From the NCBI GenBank assembly GCA_947303625.1, contig CAMYYV010000002.1:1-62678 (forward strand): a stretch of DNA of 62,678 nt, given 5' to 3'. Below are positions 19,058-27,600 of this stretch, in pieces. This DNA is from an uncultured Bacteroidales bacterium. Its GTDB lineage: Bacteria; Bacteroidota; Bacteroidia; Bacteroidales; F082. Made by a program: the position numbers and the translations under genes. Positions within the stretch are counted from its first letter, which is position 1, and every line of letters begins with the position of its first letter. A model generated the notes under the pieces. That model made no database searches and was not told the DNA's origin. It worked only from the letters and a program-made list of their open reading frames with translations.

Positions 19058-19969
19058 TCACTCTTGGAAAATGTCCTCATGATAAACCCCCTCGCCCACG
19101 ATGACCGAAGTGGCGTTGAACCAACCTATCGCATCGCAGTTGGAGAAGACATTGGTGAACATGGCAGGGAAAGCACCCATCACTGGGTTAACACCTATAG
19201 CAAGCTTCTGTGCCACAATGAAATACATATAATCCTTAGAAATACTGTATAGCTTCACGGTTACCACGTCGCCCTCATCGAGATAAGACTTATTCATGAT
19301 GCCCACGGGGATTTCAATGTTGTTTTGCAGCATCTCCGGACCGTTAAAGTAATAGCCCGCATAACCATTCATCGGGAAAAGGTTGAACAACTTGGAGGGC
19401 CGGTTCTTGAACAACCGTCCGTTCAGATAAAGCTCCACATTATAGACAATCGACGAGTCAGCGAGTGTTTGGAAATAAGGGCACACGCACACCGCAGCAG
19501 CGTCGTCGACAAGAGGGATATTGTTTTCGTCACGTTTGGGAATCAGACAGACTGAGTCGATACCTCTTGCGTTATTCGACATCTTGGAGTCGACATACAT
19601 ACGAAGCGGCCTCGAATACAACGTATTCTCTTCGACAGTCACCTCCAGATGGTACCAACGATTCTTGACTCCCGCCACCGAATCAGTGAGATAATGGCCA
19701 GGCTTGTTCTCCTGTTCGTGGTACCATATTGTATCGTCGCCCGAAGTCACATACACCTCGGCATGAGGTATCATCTCTCGCCCCATCGTGTCATACAAGG
19801 CGGAGGAATAGCTGAGAATCACCTCGTGTTGCTTGAACTCGTCCGTAATGGAGCCCTCGATGACGGGAATGCGCTTGCCTTGAGGCACCTCCATGACGAT
19901 CTCCTCAGTGCATGAAGCCAACATGCCGAGACCCAACAAGCAAACCATATAAAGCTTCCACCTTGCCAT
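19058..19969 (-). CDS. DUF4249 lipoprotein (copy 1)
   Basis: A 303-residue outer-membrane lipoprotein. The signal peptide ends in the lipobox GMLASC, and the acylated Cys is followed by TEE. The body shows the DUF4249 pattern: an N-terminal strand (KRIPVIEGSITDEFKQHEV), an Ig-like part with AEVYVTSGDD, then the conserved PGHYLTDS and, near the end, GYYFNGPEM. DUF4249 proteins are routinely encoded next to TonB-dependent receptors without SusD and may form the surface lid or ligand-capture subunit; that role is inferred. It is the last gene of a TonB-DUF4249-DUF4249 operon and starts 4 bases after the previous stop codon. Confidence 0.88.
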   Translation of the reverse strand: MARWKLYMVCLLGLGMLASCTEEIVMEVPQGKRIPVIEGSITDEFKQHEVILSYSSALYDTMGREMIPHAEVYVTSGDDTIWYHEQENKPGHYLTDSVAGVKNRWYHLEVTVEENTLYSRPLRMYVDSKMSNNARGIDSVCLIPKRDENNIPLVDDAAAVCVCPYFQTLADSSIVYNVELYLNGRLFKNRPSKLFNLFPMNGYAGYYFNGPEMLQNNIEIPVGIMNKSYLDEGDVVTVKLYSISKDYMYFIVAQKLAIGVNPVMGAFPAMFTNVFSNCDAIGWFNATSVIVGEGVYHEDIFQE

Positions 19970-19973
19970 AACC

Positions 19974-20861
19974 TTATTTTCTGAAGACCGTACTCGCCGA
20001 GACGACAGAGGCCGTGAAGAACCACCCGACGCCTTCCCCTTGAGGCTGGATGTTGGTACTCACATTGGCCGGCGCACCCATCATGGGGTTGCTGCCCGTC
20101 GACATCAACACGCTGTAAAAATAATAGTAATAATCCGGCGTGATGCTATAAAGATCCGCCTGAATCCTGTCGCCGTCATTAAGCTCCGACCTGAGGAAAT
20201 AAGCGATCGGAATTTCCTTGTTGTTTTCCAACATCTCAGGACCGTTAACATAATAGCCTGCAAAACCACCTTGCGGAATCATCATACTGATGGCCAAGCT
20301 GTCGGAGACCAGAGTGTCATTCTTCCAAACCTTGGGCATATATATAAGATTGGGATCGGGAAGACTTTGGAAGTACGGGTAGACCCATTCGATGGTGTCG
20401 CGCATAAACACCGAAGGAATACTATCGTTATCGCCATTGAAATGCTTGACGACGAGGCTGTCGACAGTTTCCACATTGTCTGGTATCAGGCTCTCGGCAA
20501 ACAACTCCTTTACATCGCCGCCATCCGGCACCTTGACGCAAAGGCGATAAACCGTGTTTTTCCGTCCTCCAACAGAATCAGTGAAATAATGGCCCGGTTG
20601 CTCTGCATCTTCATAATAATACAAAGTATCCACACCATCGGTCACATACACAGTGGCGCCACTGATCATCTGGATATCGTTCTGGTTATAGAACTCAGCG
20701 GTATAACTCAGGATAGCTTCATGATGCTTCACCTCGTTGGTCAACGAAGCCTCCACGCCAATCATCGGGTCGCCTTCCTCCACGTCAATGACGATATCTT
20801 CAGTGCAAGCTGCAAAGAGCGCTATCGAAGCTAGCAACAGTATCCAATGCAGGTTCTTCAT
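19974..20861 (-). CDS. DUF4249 lipoprotein (copy 2)
   Basis: A 295-residue lipoprotein paralogous to its downstream neighbour. The start at 20861 gives a clean signal peptide (MKNLHWILLLASIALFAAC) with lipobox FAAC and CTED after cleavage; the longer frame from 20990 runs back into the TonB receptor gene and was rejected. Shared landmarks with the other copy are VEASLTNEVKHHEAILSY, PGHYFTDSVGG, GGFAGYYVNGPEM and an LNDGD near the end. The two copies are clearly homologous but well diverged, so this is an old duplication. It begins 4 bases after the receptor gene stop codon, which indicates co-transcription. Confidence 0.88.
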   Translation of the reverse strand: MKNLHWILLLASIALFAACTEDIVIDVEEGDPMIGVEASLTNEVKHHEAILSYTAEFYNQNDIQMISGATVYVTDGVDTLYYYEDAEQPGHYFTDSVGGRKNTVYRLCVKVPDGGDVKELFAESLIPDNVETVDSLVVKHFNGDNDSIPSVFMRDTIEWVYPYFQSLPDPNLIYMPKVWKNDTLVSDSLAISMMIPQGGFAGYYVNGPEMLENNKEIPIAYFLRSELNDGDRIQADLYSITPDYYYYFYSVLMSTGSNPMMGAPANVSTNIQPQGEGVGWFFTASVVSASTVFRK

Positions 20862-20865
20862 ACGC

Positions 20866-23214
20866 TCAATATTTGAAGTTATAGGTAATGGAAGGCACCG
20901 CCGAGAACAGGTACATGTTCTTGGTGACGATGCTGCCATTGGGACCCTGGTCGAAAGTAATGGCCCAAGTGTTGTGATGGGCGTAGGCATTGTAGACGGA
21001 GACGTTCAACTCATGTTGCCAGCGGCGCTGAGGGTCGAGTTTACCGAGTTTGCACGTAAACGAAAGATCGAGACGGTGGTAGTCGGGATAGCGGCTCTCA
21101 TTGCGGTGTCCGTTATACACCGCGTAGGTCACACCGTTGATGGTGTATTGTCCGTAAGGGAACGTCACCGGTTGACCTGTATTGTAGATCCAATTGGCAG
21201 CCAAGGTGATACGCGGTGTCACGTCGTAGCTGCCCACGATAACGATGTTATGCGGGCGGTCGTATGGCGAGCGATATTCCCTGCCATAGCTGATTTCAGG
21301 AATGGTACGGAACGTGCGCGAATAAGTATAGGAGACCCAGCCCGTGAACTTACCCACATTCTTCCTGACGAGAAACTCAGCGCCATAGCTACGGCCCTTG
21401 CCAACGCGCAGCTCGCCGTCAATCAACAAGTAACCGTAGGTGATGGCATTGTCCTTGAAGTCGATGACATTCTGCATGTTCTTGTAATAGACCTCCACCG
21501 AGGTCTCAATGGCATCGTCCTTGAAATTACGGAAATAGCCCAAGGCAAACTGGTCGCACTTCTGTGGCTTCACATTGGGACTGGTGGGGAACCACACATC
21601 GAAGGGCAGACCGCCCGTGGCCGACGAGGCCACCTGGGCATATTGCACCGTGCGCGAATACGAGGCCTTTACCGATGAATGCTCGTCGATCTGAAACATA
21701 GCCGCCACACGCGGCTCGGGGTTGACAACCGTATTGAAGGTCTCGCCTCTGCCATAATACAAGGTATCGATAGGCGTATGGATCAACGTATCAAACACAT
21801 AGAGTTCCTCTGCGCCGATATTCTGAAAACACGACAGCCTCAAACCTGCTCGGAAAGTGAGACGCGGCACTGGTGTATAGTCGTGCGAGAAATACACGGC
21901 ATGTTCCAAAGCCTTGCGTGCCACCGCCTTCGTTTGGTCCACCTGAAGGTATTGTGAGAGAGCTCCTCCCCTGTCGTCGATTTCGCCTTGCAAATAAGAC
22001 TGGATACCCGTGGTGAGGCCAAACTTCGAGACGTTTTCGTCGTTCCAATGCATGGCAAAGTCATAGTTGAGGCTGGCAGCGTCAGTACCCGCCTTGATGG
22101 CGAAATTGTAAGGGCTGTAATTTATATCGATGCTATAACGGTAACGCGAGCCTATCAGCGAGAGGTTGGAAGTGAGACGGTCGGAGAAGATATGGCTCCA
22201 CCGCAAAGTAGCACTGCTGTTGCCATAGCCAAGGCCAATCATCTCCTGCATCGAGAACTGGTCGTGACCATTGTAAAGCGACAAAAACAGACGGTCGTTC
22301 TTACCGAGGTTCTGCGTCACCTTGGCGTTGACGTCGTAGAAATTGATTTTCGACTTATTGAGGTCCTCGCCCATGAACGGCAAGATAAGGCCTGCGTAGG
22401 TCCTGCGGCCCGCTACCATCACCGAAGTCTTATGGTCGAAGAGCGGTGTCTCAAGCATCAGATGGCTCGTCACCAAGCCCACACCACCCTGGAATCCGAG
22501 GCGTTTGGGTATCTCGTCCTTGACCGAAACGTCGAGCACCGACGAAAGGCGTCCACCGAAATTGGCGGGAATGTCGCCCTTATAGAGTGTAGCATCTTTC
22601 ACCACGTCGTTGTTGAACACGGAGAAAAACCCAAGGAAATGCGAGGCATTGTAGATGGGGGCGCCATCAAGCAGGATGAGGTTATGGTCAGTGGCACCAC
22701 CACGCACGCTGAAACCCGAAGAGCCTTCTGAAGCCGACTGCACGCCCGGCAGCAAAGTGATGCTCTTGATGACGTCGACCTCGCCCATCAACGCAGGGAT
22801 TTTTTTGATGGTGATCATGTCGAGCGTCTGCACGCTCATCTCCAATGCGGTCACGTTACGGTCCTTACGCTCGCTGGTGACCTGTACCTCCGACAGTTTC
22901 TCCGATTCGGGCTGCAGCTTCAGGTTAAGCGTCTGCGGCTTGGCGGTCACGGTCACTTTCTTGTTGAGTGTAGTATAGCCCACATACGAGACACGCAACG
23001 TATGCTCTCCCAGTGGCAAATCCAACTCGTAACGGCCTCGCTCATCGGTCACGGTGCCTTGCTGTAGTTTCTCCACATACACCGAAACGCCAATCAAGGT
23101 CTCGTTGGTCTCAGCGTCCTTGACTTGACCTGAAACTTGCCCCTTCTGTTGCGCCAACGCACTGAATGTCAGCAAAAAAACACAAACTATCGATAGAATG
23201 ATTTTACGATGCAT
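20866..23214 (-). CDS. TonB-dependent outer-membrane receptor
   Basis: An energised importer of 782 residues. The signal peptide (MHRKIILSIVCVFLLTFSALAQ) is followed by a carboxypeptidase-regulatory-like beta domain (about 25-105, GQVSGQVKDAETNETLIGVS). The plug domain (KIPALMGEVDVIKSITLLPG, SVRGGATDHNLILLDG) leads into the 22-strand barrel, ending in the aromatic SITYNFKY that BamA recognises. There is no STN signalling domain, so it does not signal to an anti-sigma factor. The substrate is unknown; the paired DUF4249 proteins argue against a SusCD glycan system. The start at 23214 is preferred over 23259 because a TATCTTTG promoter box lies between them. Confidence 0.92.
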   Translation of the reverse strand: MHRKIILSIVCVFLLTFSALAQQKGQVSGQVKDAETNETLIGVSVYVEKLQQGTVTDERGRYELDLPLGEHTLRVSYVGYTTLNKKVTVTAKPQTLNLKLQPESEKLSEVQVTSERKDRNVTALEMSVQTLDMITIKKIPALMGEVDVIKSITLLPGVQSASEGSSGFSVRGGATDHNLILLDGAPIYNASHFLGFFSVFNNDVVKDATLYKGDIPANFGGRLSSVLDVSVKDEIPKRLGFQGGVGLVTSHLMLETPLFDHKTSVMVAGRRTYAGLILPFMGEDLNKSKINFYDVNAKVTQNLGKNDRLFLSLYNGHDQFSMQEMIGLGYGNSSATLRWSHIFSDRLTSNLSLIGSRYRYSIDINYSPYNFAIKAGTDAASLNYDFAMHWNDENVSKFGLTTGIQSYLQGEIDDRGGALSQYLQVDQTKAVARKALEHAVYFSHDYTPVPRLTFRAGLRLSCFQNIGAEELYVFDTLIHTPIDTLYYGRGETFNTVVNPEPRVAAMFQIDEHSSVKASYSRTVQYAQVASSATGGLPFDVWFPTSPNVKPQKCDQFALGYFRNFKDDAIETSVEVYYKNMQNVIDFKDNAITYGYLLIDGELRVGKGRSYGAEFLVRKNVGKFTGWVSYTYSRTFRTIPEISYGREYRSPYDRPHNIVIVGSYDVTPRITLAANWIYNTGQPVTFPYGQYTINGVTYAVYNGHRNESRYPDYHRLDLSFTCKLGKLDPQRRWQHELNVSVYNAYAHHNTWAITFDQGPNGSIVTKNMYLFSAVPSITYNFKY

Positions 23215-23236
23215 CTTGGTAACGATAAAATTTGTG

Positions 23237-23244
23237 CAAAGATA
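23237..23244 (-). promoter_or_regulatory. Bacteroidota -7 box for the TonB-DUF4249 operon
   Basis: TATCTTTG on the minus strand, 22 bases before the receptor ATG. Confidence 0.65.
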
Positions 23245-23301
23245 CAAAACAAAATGCATCCGAGGCCTGTTTTTCTCTCAAAGTCCACAAAAGCGCTATG
23301 A

Positions 23302-26217
23302 TTACAACGTCTTATATTCCAATCTCCCCATCTTCTCGACTTCCAACGAAGGCTGTCCAAACTCCTCCGTAACCTTGCCCAAAAGCAAATACACACCATC
23401 GCCTTGGAAGGGCCAATCTTTCAGCACCTGCGGGAAATGCACCGTGTCGAAGGCCTCGCCTGTGGCATCGACGAAAGTGGCAAGGGCCATGGGGTCGCCT
23501 TTGCAGGTGCGGAAGTTTTTCACCGTCACCAGCTTGCCCAGCATCCGATAACGTTTCCCTACAAAATGCAGCATCTGACAGGCCATCAACTCGCCCCGGA
23601 AGCTGGTTTTGAGTAGGTCGAACCAGGTCAAGGTGACGGGGAAGCCATAGAGTTCAATTTCGTCGTAGGCGCTCTGCAGGACGTTGGTCGTGAAGTCGGG
23701 AAACTCAAAATGCTGGCTTTCGAGTTGGAAAAGCGTCTCGGGCTGTTCCTTCCTGCCTTCGCTCTTGTTGAGATGTGCTTGCCACAACAGCTCGGCTTTG
23801 GACTTCTTCGTGAAATTGAAGGCTCCTCCACGAATGAGCAAGACGAGTTGCTCCAAGGTGAACGGCACTCTTGAAATGAAATCCTCCAAGCTCTTGAATG
23901 GCCCTCGCGCCTCGCGTTCTGCAAGGAAATGTTCCACAAATTGCTGCTCCAAGCCTTGCAGATGCACAAAACCCATGAAGATGGTCCTGCCGTTCAAGGT
24001 GGTGAGGTAGTTGCTTCGGTTGACGCAAGGCAGATGGATCTTCGCACCCATGCGCCGCGCCTCGTTGAAGTAGAACCAAGTCTGGTAGAAGCCGCCGAAG
24101 TTGTTGATCACAGCCACCTGAAACTCCAAGGGATAATGGCTTTTCAGATAGAGGCTTTGATAACTCTCCACCGCGTAAGAGGCTGAATGTGCCTTAGAGA
24201 AGGAATAGCCCGAGAACGACTCGATTTGTCGCCAAAGCTCCTGCACCAAGGCATCGGGATAGCCCTTGGCCTTGCAGTTGTCGAAGAAGCGTTTCGTCAC
24301 CTGCTCAAACTCGAACTTGTCGCGCATCTTATGGCCCATCATGCGGCGCAACACGTCGGCTTCGGCCAAGTCCAAGCCCGCAAAGTAATGCCCCACTTTG
24401 AGCACATCCTCCTGATAAATCATCACGCCGTAGGTCTCGGCCAAAAGTTCTTTGAGGATGGGGTGCTTGTAGTCCACCGTGTCGGGGTGGTGGAAGCGTT
24501 TGATATACTCTCGCATCATGCCCGAGTGGGCCACACCCGGCCGGATGATGGAACTGGCCGCCACCAAGGTCTTGTAGTCGGAACAACGTAATTTGCGTAG
24601 CAGACCGCGCATCCCTGGACTCTCGATGTAGAAGCAACCGCAGGTCTCGGCTTTGAGCAGCTGTCGGCGAATCAGTTCATCTTGTTTCAGCGCGTTGATT
24701 TGATGGATGTCGATGTGCACGCCGCGGTTGCGTTCCACCATCTCCACCGCATCGCGGATATGGGCGATGCCGCGCTGGCTGAGGATGTCGATTTTCACCA
24801 GTCCTACCTTTTCGGCGGAATACATGTCGTATTGCGTGGTTGGGAATCCCTTGGGTGGCAGGTCGAGGGCGGCAAAGTCGGTGATGGGCTTTTCGGTGAT
24901 CAGTACTCCGCCGGCATGGATGGAGCGTTGGCGTGGAAAGTCGCGGAGACGTTCGGCGAGGGCGAGAATGTTGCGCCCAATCTCGCTCTGTTGGGCAAAG
25001 GCCTCGGGATGGCGTTCCATCTGGTCGATTTCGCCTTTGGGCAAGCCGAATACCTTGCCTAACTCGCGGCAGAGTGAGTTGTCTTGAAAGGTGACTGTTG
25101 CTCCCAGTAGTGCCACATGCTCCCGACCATGTTTTTCAAAGATGTGTGCGATGACCTTGTCGCGGTCGCGCCACGAGAAGTCAAGGTCGAAATCGGGCGG
25201 GCTGCTACGCATAGGGTTGAGGAAACGCTCGAAATACAAGTCCAGTTCGATGGGGTCCACGTCGGTGATCTTCAGGCAATAGGCCACCACGCTGTTGGCA
25301 CCGCTGCCGCGTCCGACATGATACATGCCCTGCTTCATGGCAAACTGTACTATCTCCCAGGCGATGAGGAAATAGGCGCAGAAGCCCATCCTTTCGATGA
25401 TCTCCAATTCTTTCTCGATGCGGCGGTAGGCGTTTTTGTTGGCCGTACCATAGCGGTAGGCCATGCCATCAAAGGCCAGTTGGCGCAGCAGCTCACGGTC
25501 GTCGTAGACATTGCCCGTGAAGGTGCGCTTGTTTTTTACGCTCGCGTCTATGCTGATTTCGCAATTCTCCAAGATACGCTCCGCGTTTTCAATAAGTTGT
25601 GGATAGAGCGCGTAGGTGGTCTTCAACCTTTCGGCAGGCAACAGAATCTCATCAGGCGCGGCACAAGTGGAGGGTTCGAGGCGCGAGATTAGCACGTTTT
25701 CGTCGATGGCACGCATGCACTGGTGCAACTGGAAGTCATCCGCTTCGGCAAAGGTCACGGGCTGCATGGCGACAAGCTTCTCGAAGGATTCGCAGTTGTA
25801 CAGCTTGGTCAGTTGGGAGAAGCGCACGCCCAGGAATTCGTTCGCTTTCAGTTGTGCGGGTTTTCGTTTTCCGAAGGGATAGATGACAAAAATATTCTCC
25901 CAGACGGGAGCAATTTCAGGATAAAGTTGTTTCGTGAGATTGTTTTGCGTCAAGAAGCGGTTCAACTCGGCGAAACCCGCGTTGTTTTTGGCCAAGGCCA
26001 CATAGAGCAGCTCATTGCCGTTGCGAAACTCCACTCCTATCACTGGTCTAATGCCTTTCCGCTGGCATTCTACCACGAAATCGGCGGCACCCATGGTCGT
26101 GTTGATGTCGGTCAAAGGCAAGACGGCATAGCCAAGGGCAGCGGCCTTGCTGACCAGGTCCGCTATCGGCATGGTGCCATAGCATAGGCTGTTATATGAA
26201 TGAGTGTTCAGTAACAA
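23302..26217 (-). CDS. dnaE2: Error-prone DnaE2-type DNA polymerase III alpha subunit
   Basis: A C-family DNA polymerase of 971 residues, shorter than replicative DnaE (about 1160-1270). The N-terminal PHP domain starts MLLNTHSYNSLCYGTM, but the usual LTDH is LTDIN, so a metal-binding His seems lost and proofreading is unlikely. The palm catalytic aspartates are in SSPPDFDLDFSWRDR; VGRGSGANSVVAYCL and FSGYSFSKAHSASYAVESYQ are standard finger and palm motifs. A helix-hairpin-helix region and an OB fold (LGKLVTVKNFRTCKG) end the protein. The adjacent Y-family polymerase gene upstream and the divergent S24 repressor make up an inducible mutagenesis cassette like imuB-dnaE2. A small dispersed repeat occupies the gap between the two polymerase genes. 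Confidence 0.9.
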   Translation of the reverse strand: MLLNTHSYNSLCYGTMPIADLVSKAAALGYAVLPLTDINTTMGAADFVVECQRKGIRPVIGVEFRNGNELLYVALAKNNAGFAELNRFLTQNNLTKQLYPEIAPVWENIFVIYPFGKRKPAQLKANEFLGVRFSQLTKLYNCESFEKLVAMQPVTFAEADDFQLHQCMRAIDENVLISRLEPSTCAAPDEILLPAERLKTTYALYPQLIENAERILENCEISIDASVKNKRTFTGNVYDDRELLRQLAFDGMAYRYGTANKNAYRRIEKELEIIERMGFCAYFLIAWEIVQFAMKQGMYHVGRGSGANSVVAYCLKITDVDPIELDLYFERFLNPMRSSPPDFDLDFSWRDRDKVIAHIFEKHGREHVALLGATVTFQDNSLCRELGKVFGLPKGEIDQMERHPEAFAQQSEIGRNILALAERLRDFPRQRSIHAGGVLITEKPITDFAALDLPPKGFPTTQYDMYSAEKVGLVKIDILSQRGIAHIRDAVEMVERNRGVHIDIHQINALKQDELIRRQLLKAETCGCFYIESPGMRGLLRKLRCSDYKTLVAASSIIRPGVAHSGMMREYIKRFHHPDTVDYKHPILKELLAETYGVMIYQEDVLKVGHYFAGLDLAEADVLRRMMGHKMRDKFEFEQVTKRFFDNCKAKGYPDALVQELWRQIESFSGYSFSKAHSASYAVESYQSLYLKSHYPLEFQVAVINNFGGFYQTWFYFNEARRMGAKIHLPCVNRSNYLTTLNGRTIFMGFVHLQGLEQQFVEHFLAEREARGPFKSLEDFISRVPFTLEQLVLLIRGGAFNFTKKSKAELLWQAHLNKSEGRKEQPETLFQLESQHFEFPDFTTNVLQSAYDEIELYGFPVTLTWFDLLKTSFRGELMACQMLHFVGKRYRMLGKLVTVKNFRTCKGDPMALATFVDATGEAFDTVHFPQVLKDWPFQGDGVYLLLGKVTEEFGQPSLEVEKMGRLEYKTL

Positions 26218-26234
26218 GTTGTTCAGTTGCGGCG

Positions 26235-26254
26235 CTTCGACAGGCTCAGCGACC
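26235..26254 (-). repeat. Dispersed repeat copy between dinB and dnaE2
   Basis: The minus strand reads GGTCGCTGAGCCTGTCGAAG, a form of a small repeat (consensus near GGTCCCTGAGCCTGTCGAAGG) that I know from many bacterial genomes. It takes up much of the 45-bp gap between the two polymerase genes. Related words occur in the ftsZ linker. Confidence 0.6.
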
Positions 26255-26262
26255 GCTGGGTT

Positions 26263-27399
26263 TTATCCTGCGGCACGATGTATGATTTGTTCCCCGAAAC
26301 GCATTTTGATCTTGTCCAAGGCGGAATACAGGTTAGTCAGTTCCATGTTGTCGTCAAACAAGGCCAGTTGCGGTGCCCCGCTGACCAGTTCGCTGAGACG
26401 CACACCCACCAAGCGGATCATCATTCTTCGATTATAGAGTTTATCGAAGATTCCGTTCACCGTTTCGCGCAGCACGTGGTCGAAGGCGGTATAGGGGATG
26501 CGTTGTTGCATGTCGTGCGTGTCGAAGTTGGAGTAGCGTATCTTCACCGTCACGCAACCCGCCAGTTTGTGTTGTGAGCGCAGGTCGAAACCGAGACTTT
26601 CAACCATTCTTGCCAGGCATTGCCGGATGGTCGTCACGTCGATGGTGTCCTGTTCGAAGGTGCGTTCCTTGCTGATGGACTTCCGCTCCTGATAGGGACA
26701 GACCGGCGTGTTGTCCTGTCCGTTGGCCTTCTTCCAGATGTCGAGGCCGTGCTTGCCCATGGCGCGTTCCATCGCCACAGGCGGCAGGCGGCGCAGCGTG
26801 CCGATCTTCTCCACGCCCATCGAGCGCAGCAGATGATAGGTCTTCTCCCCCACCATCGGGATTTTCTGCACCGACAGCGGGTCGAGGAAACTATTAATAT
26901 AAGGTGTGGGCACCTGCAGTTCGCCGTTGGGCTTGGCCTGCCCCGTGGCAATCTTCGAGACGGTCTTGTTTTCCGATAAGCCGAACGAAATCGGCAGTCC
27001 TGTCTCCTTGATAATCTTCTGCCGCAGCTCGTGCGACCACAACTGGCAGTCGTGGAAGCGGTCCATGCCCGTCAAGTCGAGGTAATGCTCGTCGATGGAC
27101 ATCTTCTCGTAGACGGGCGCGCTGTCGGCGATGATGTCGGTCACCAGGCGGGAATAACGGCTGTAAAGCTCCATGTCGCCTCGGATGAAGACAGCCTGCG
27201 AACAGAGCTGCCGCGCCATCCGCATCGGCATGGCCGAATGCACCCCGAAGCGCCGCGCCTCGTAGCTGCACGTCGATACCACGCCACGGTCCGACATGCC
27301 GCCCACGATGACGGGTTTGCCTTCCAGCGAAGGATTCACCAACCGTTCCACCGACACGAAAAAGGTGTCCAAATCCAAATGCAAAATCGTCCTTTCCAT
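26263..27399 (-). CDS. dinB: Y-family DNA polymerase (DinB/Pol IV-like)
   Basis: Translesion polymerase of 378 residues. The palm motif HLDLDTFFVSVERL at the N terminus holds the first catalytic Asp, and MSIDEHYLDLTG holds the second acidic pair, so the enzyme should be active, unlike catalytically dead ImuB. SYEARRFGVHSAMPM is the finger motif. KIPMVGEKTYHLLRSMGV is the thumb helix-hairpin-helix, and the little-finger domain follows from about residue 240. The C terminus (PQLALFDDN) contains QLALF, a good match to a beta-clamp binding motif (QLxLF). The gene is divergent from the KilA-N/S24 unit and is followed by dnaE2, so it is likely controlled by the S24 repressor. Confidence 0.92.
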   Translation of the reverse strand: MERTILHLDLDTFFVSVERLVNPSLEGKPVIVGGMSDRGVVSTCSYEARRFGVHSAMPMRMARQLCSQAVFIRGDMELYSRYSRLVTDIIADSAPVYEKMSIDEHYLDLTGMDRFHDCQLWSHELRQKIIKETGLPISFGLSENKTVSKIATGQAKPNGELQVPTPYINSFLDPLSVQKIPMVGEKTYHLLRSMGVEKIGTLRRLPPVAMERAMGKHGLDIWKKANGQDNTPVCPYQERKSISKERTFEQDTIDVTTIRQCLARMVESLGFDLRSQHKLAGCVTVKIRYSNFDTHDMQQRIPYTAFDHVLRETVNGIFDKLYNRRMMIRLVGVRLSELVSGAPQLALFDDNMELTNLYSALDKIKMRFGEQIIHRAAG

Positions 27400-27473
27400 A
27401 TTTCGATAAACTCAATACTAGTTATTTTTCTCCTTTTTTTTGCCCCAAAGGCTTGCATGTCCCAAAAAAGCTG

Positions 27474-27481
27474 TACTTTTG
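27474..27481 (+). promoter_or_regulatory. Candidate -7 box in the dinB/KilA-N divergent region
   Basis: TACTTTTG, 119 bases before the KilA-N ATG. The 201-bp region 27400-27600 also holds an imperfect direct repeat starting TTTAATCA at 27489 and 27513, a possible operator. No other gene is visible in it. Confidence 0.45.
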
Positions 27482-27600
27482 ACGAGTTTTTAATCAAATA
27501 TTTCGCCGTAAATTTAATCATTTATTTTGGCATAATGCAAGAGGAATAGAAATATTTTTACGATACAAATGAATATCAGTCACTTAAAATACAAGACAAC

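Noticed and set aside
20866-20990. Longer start for the second DUF4249 gene at 20990
   Set aside because: It would overlap the TonB receptor gene by 125 bases and destroy a perfect lipoprotein signal peptide that begins at 20861.
26204-26577. Plus-strand frames over the start of dnaE2 and the dinB 3' end
   Set aside because: They are antisense to two recognised polymerases and have no family signal of their own.
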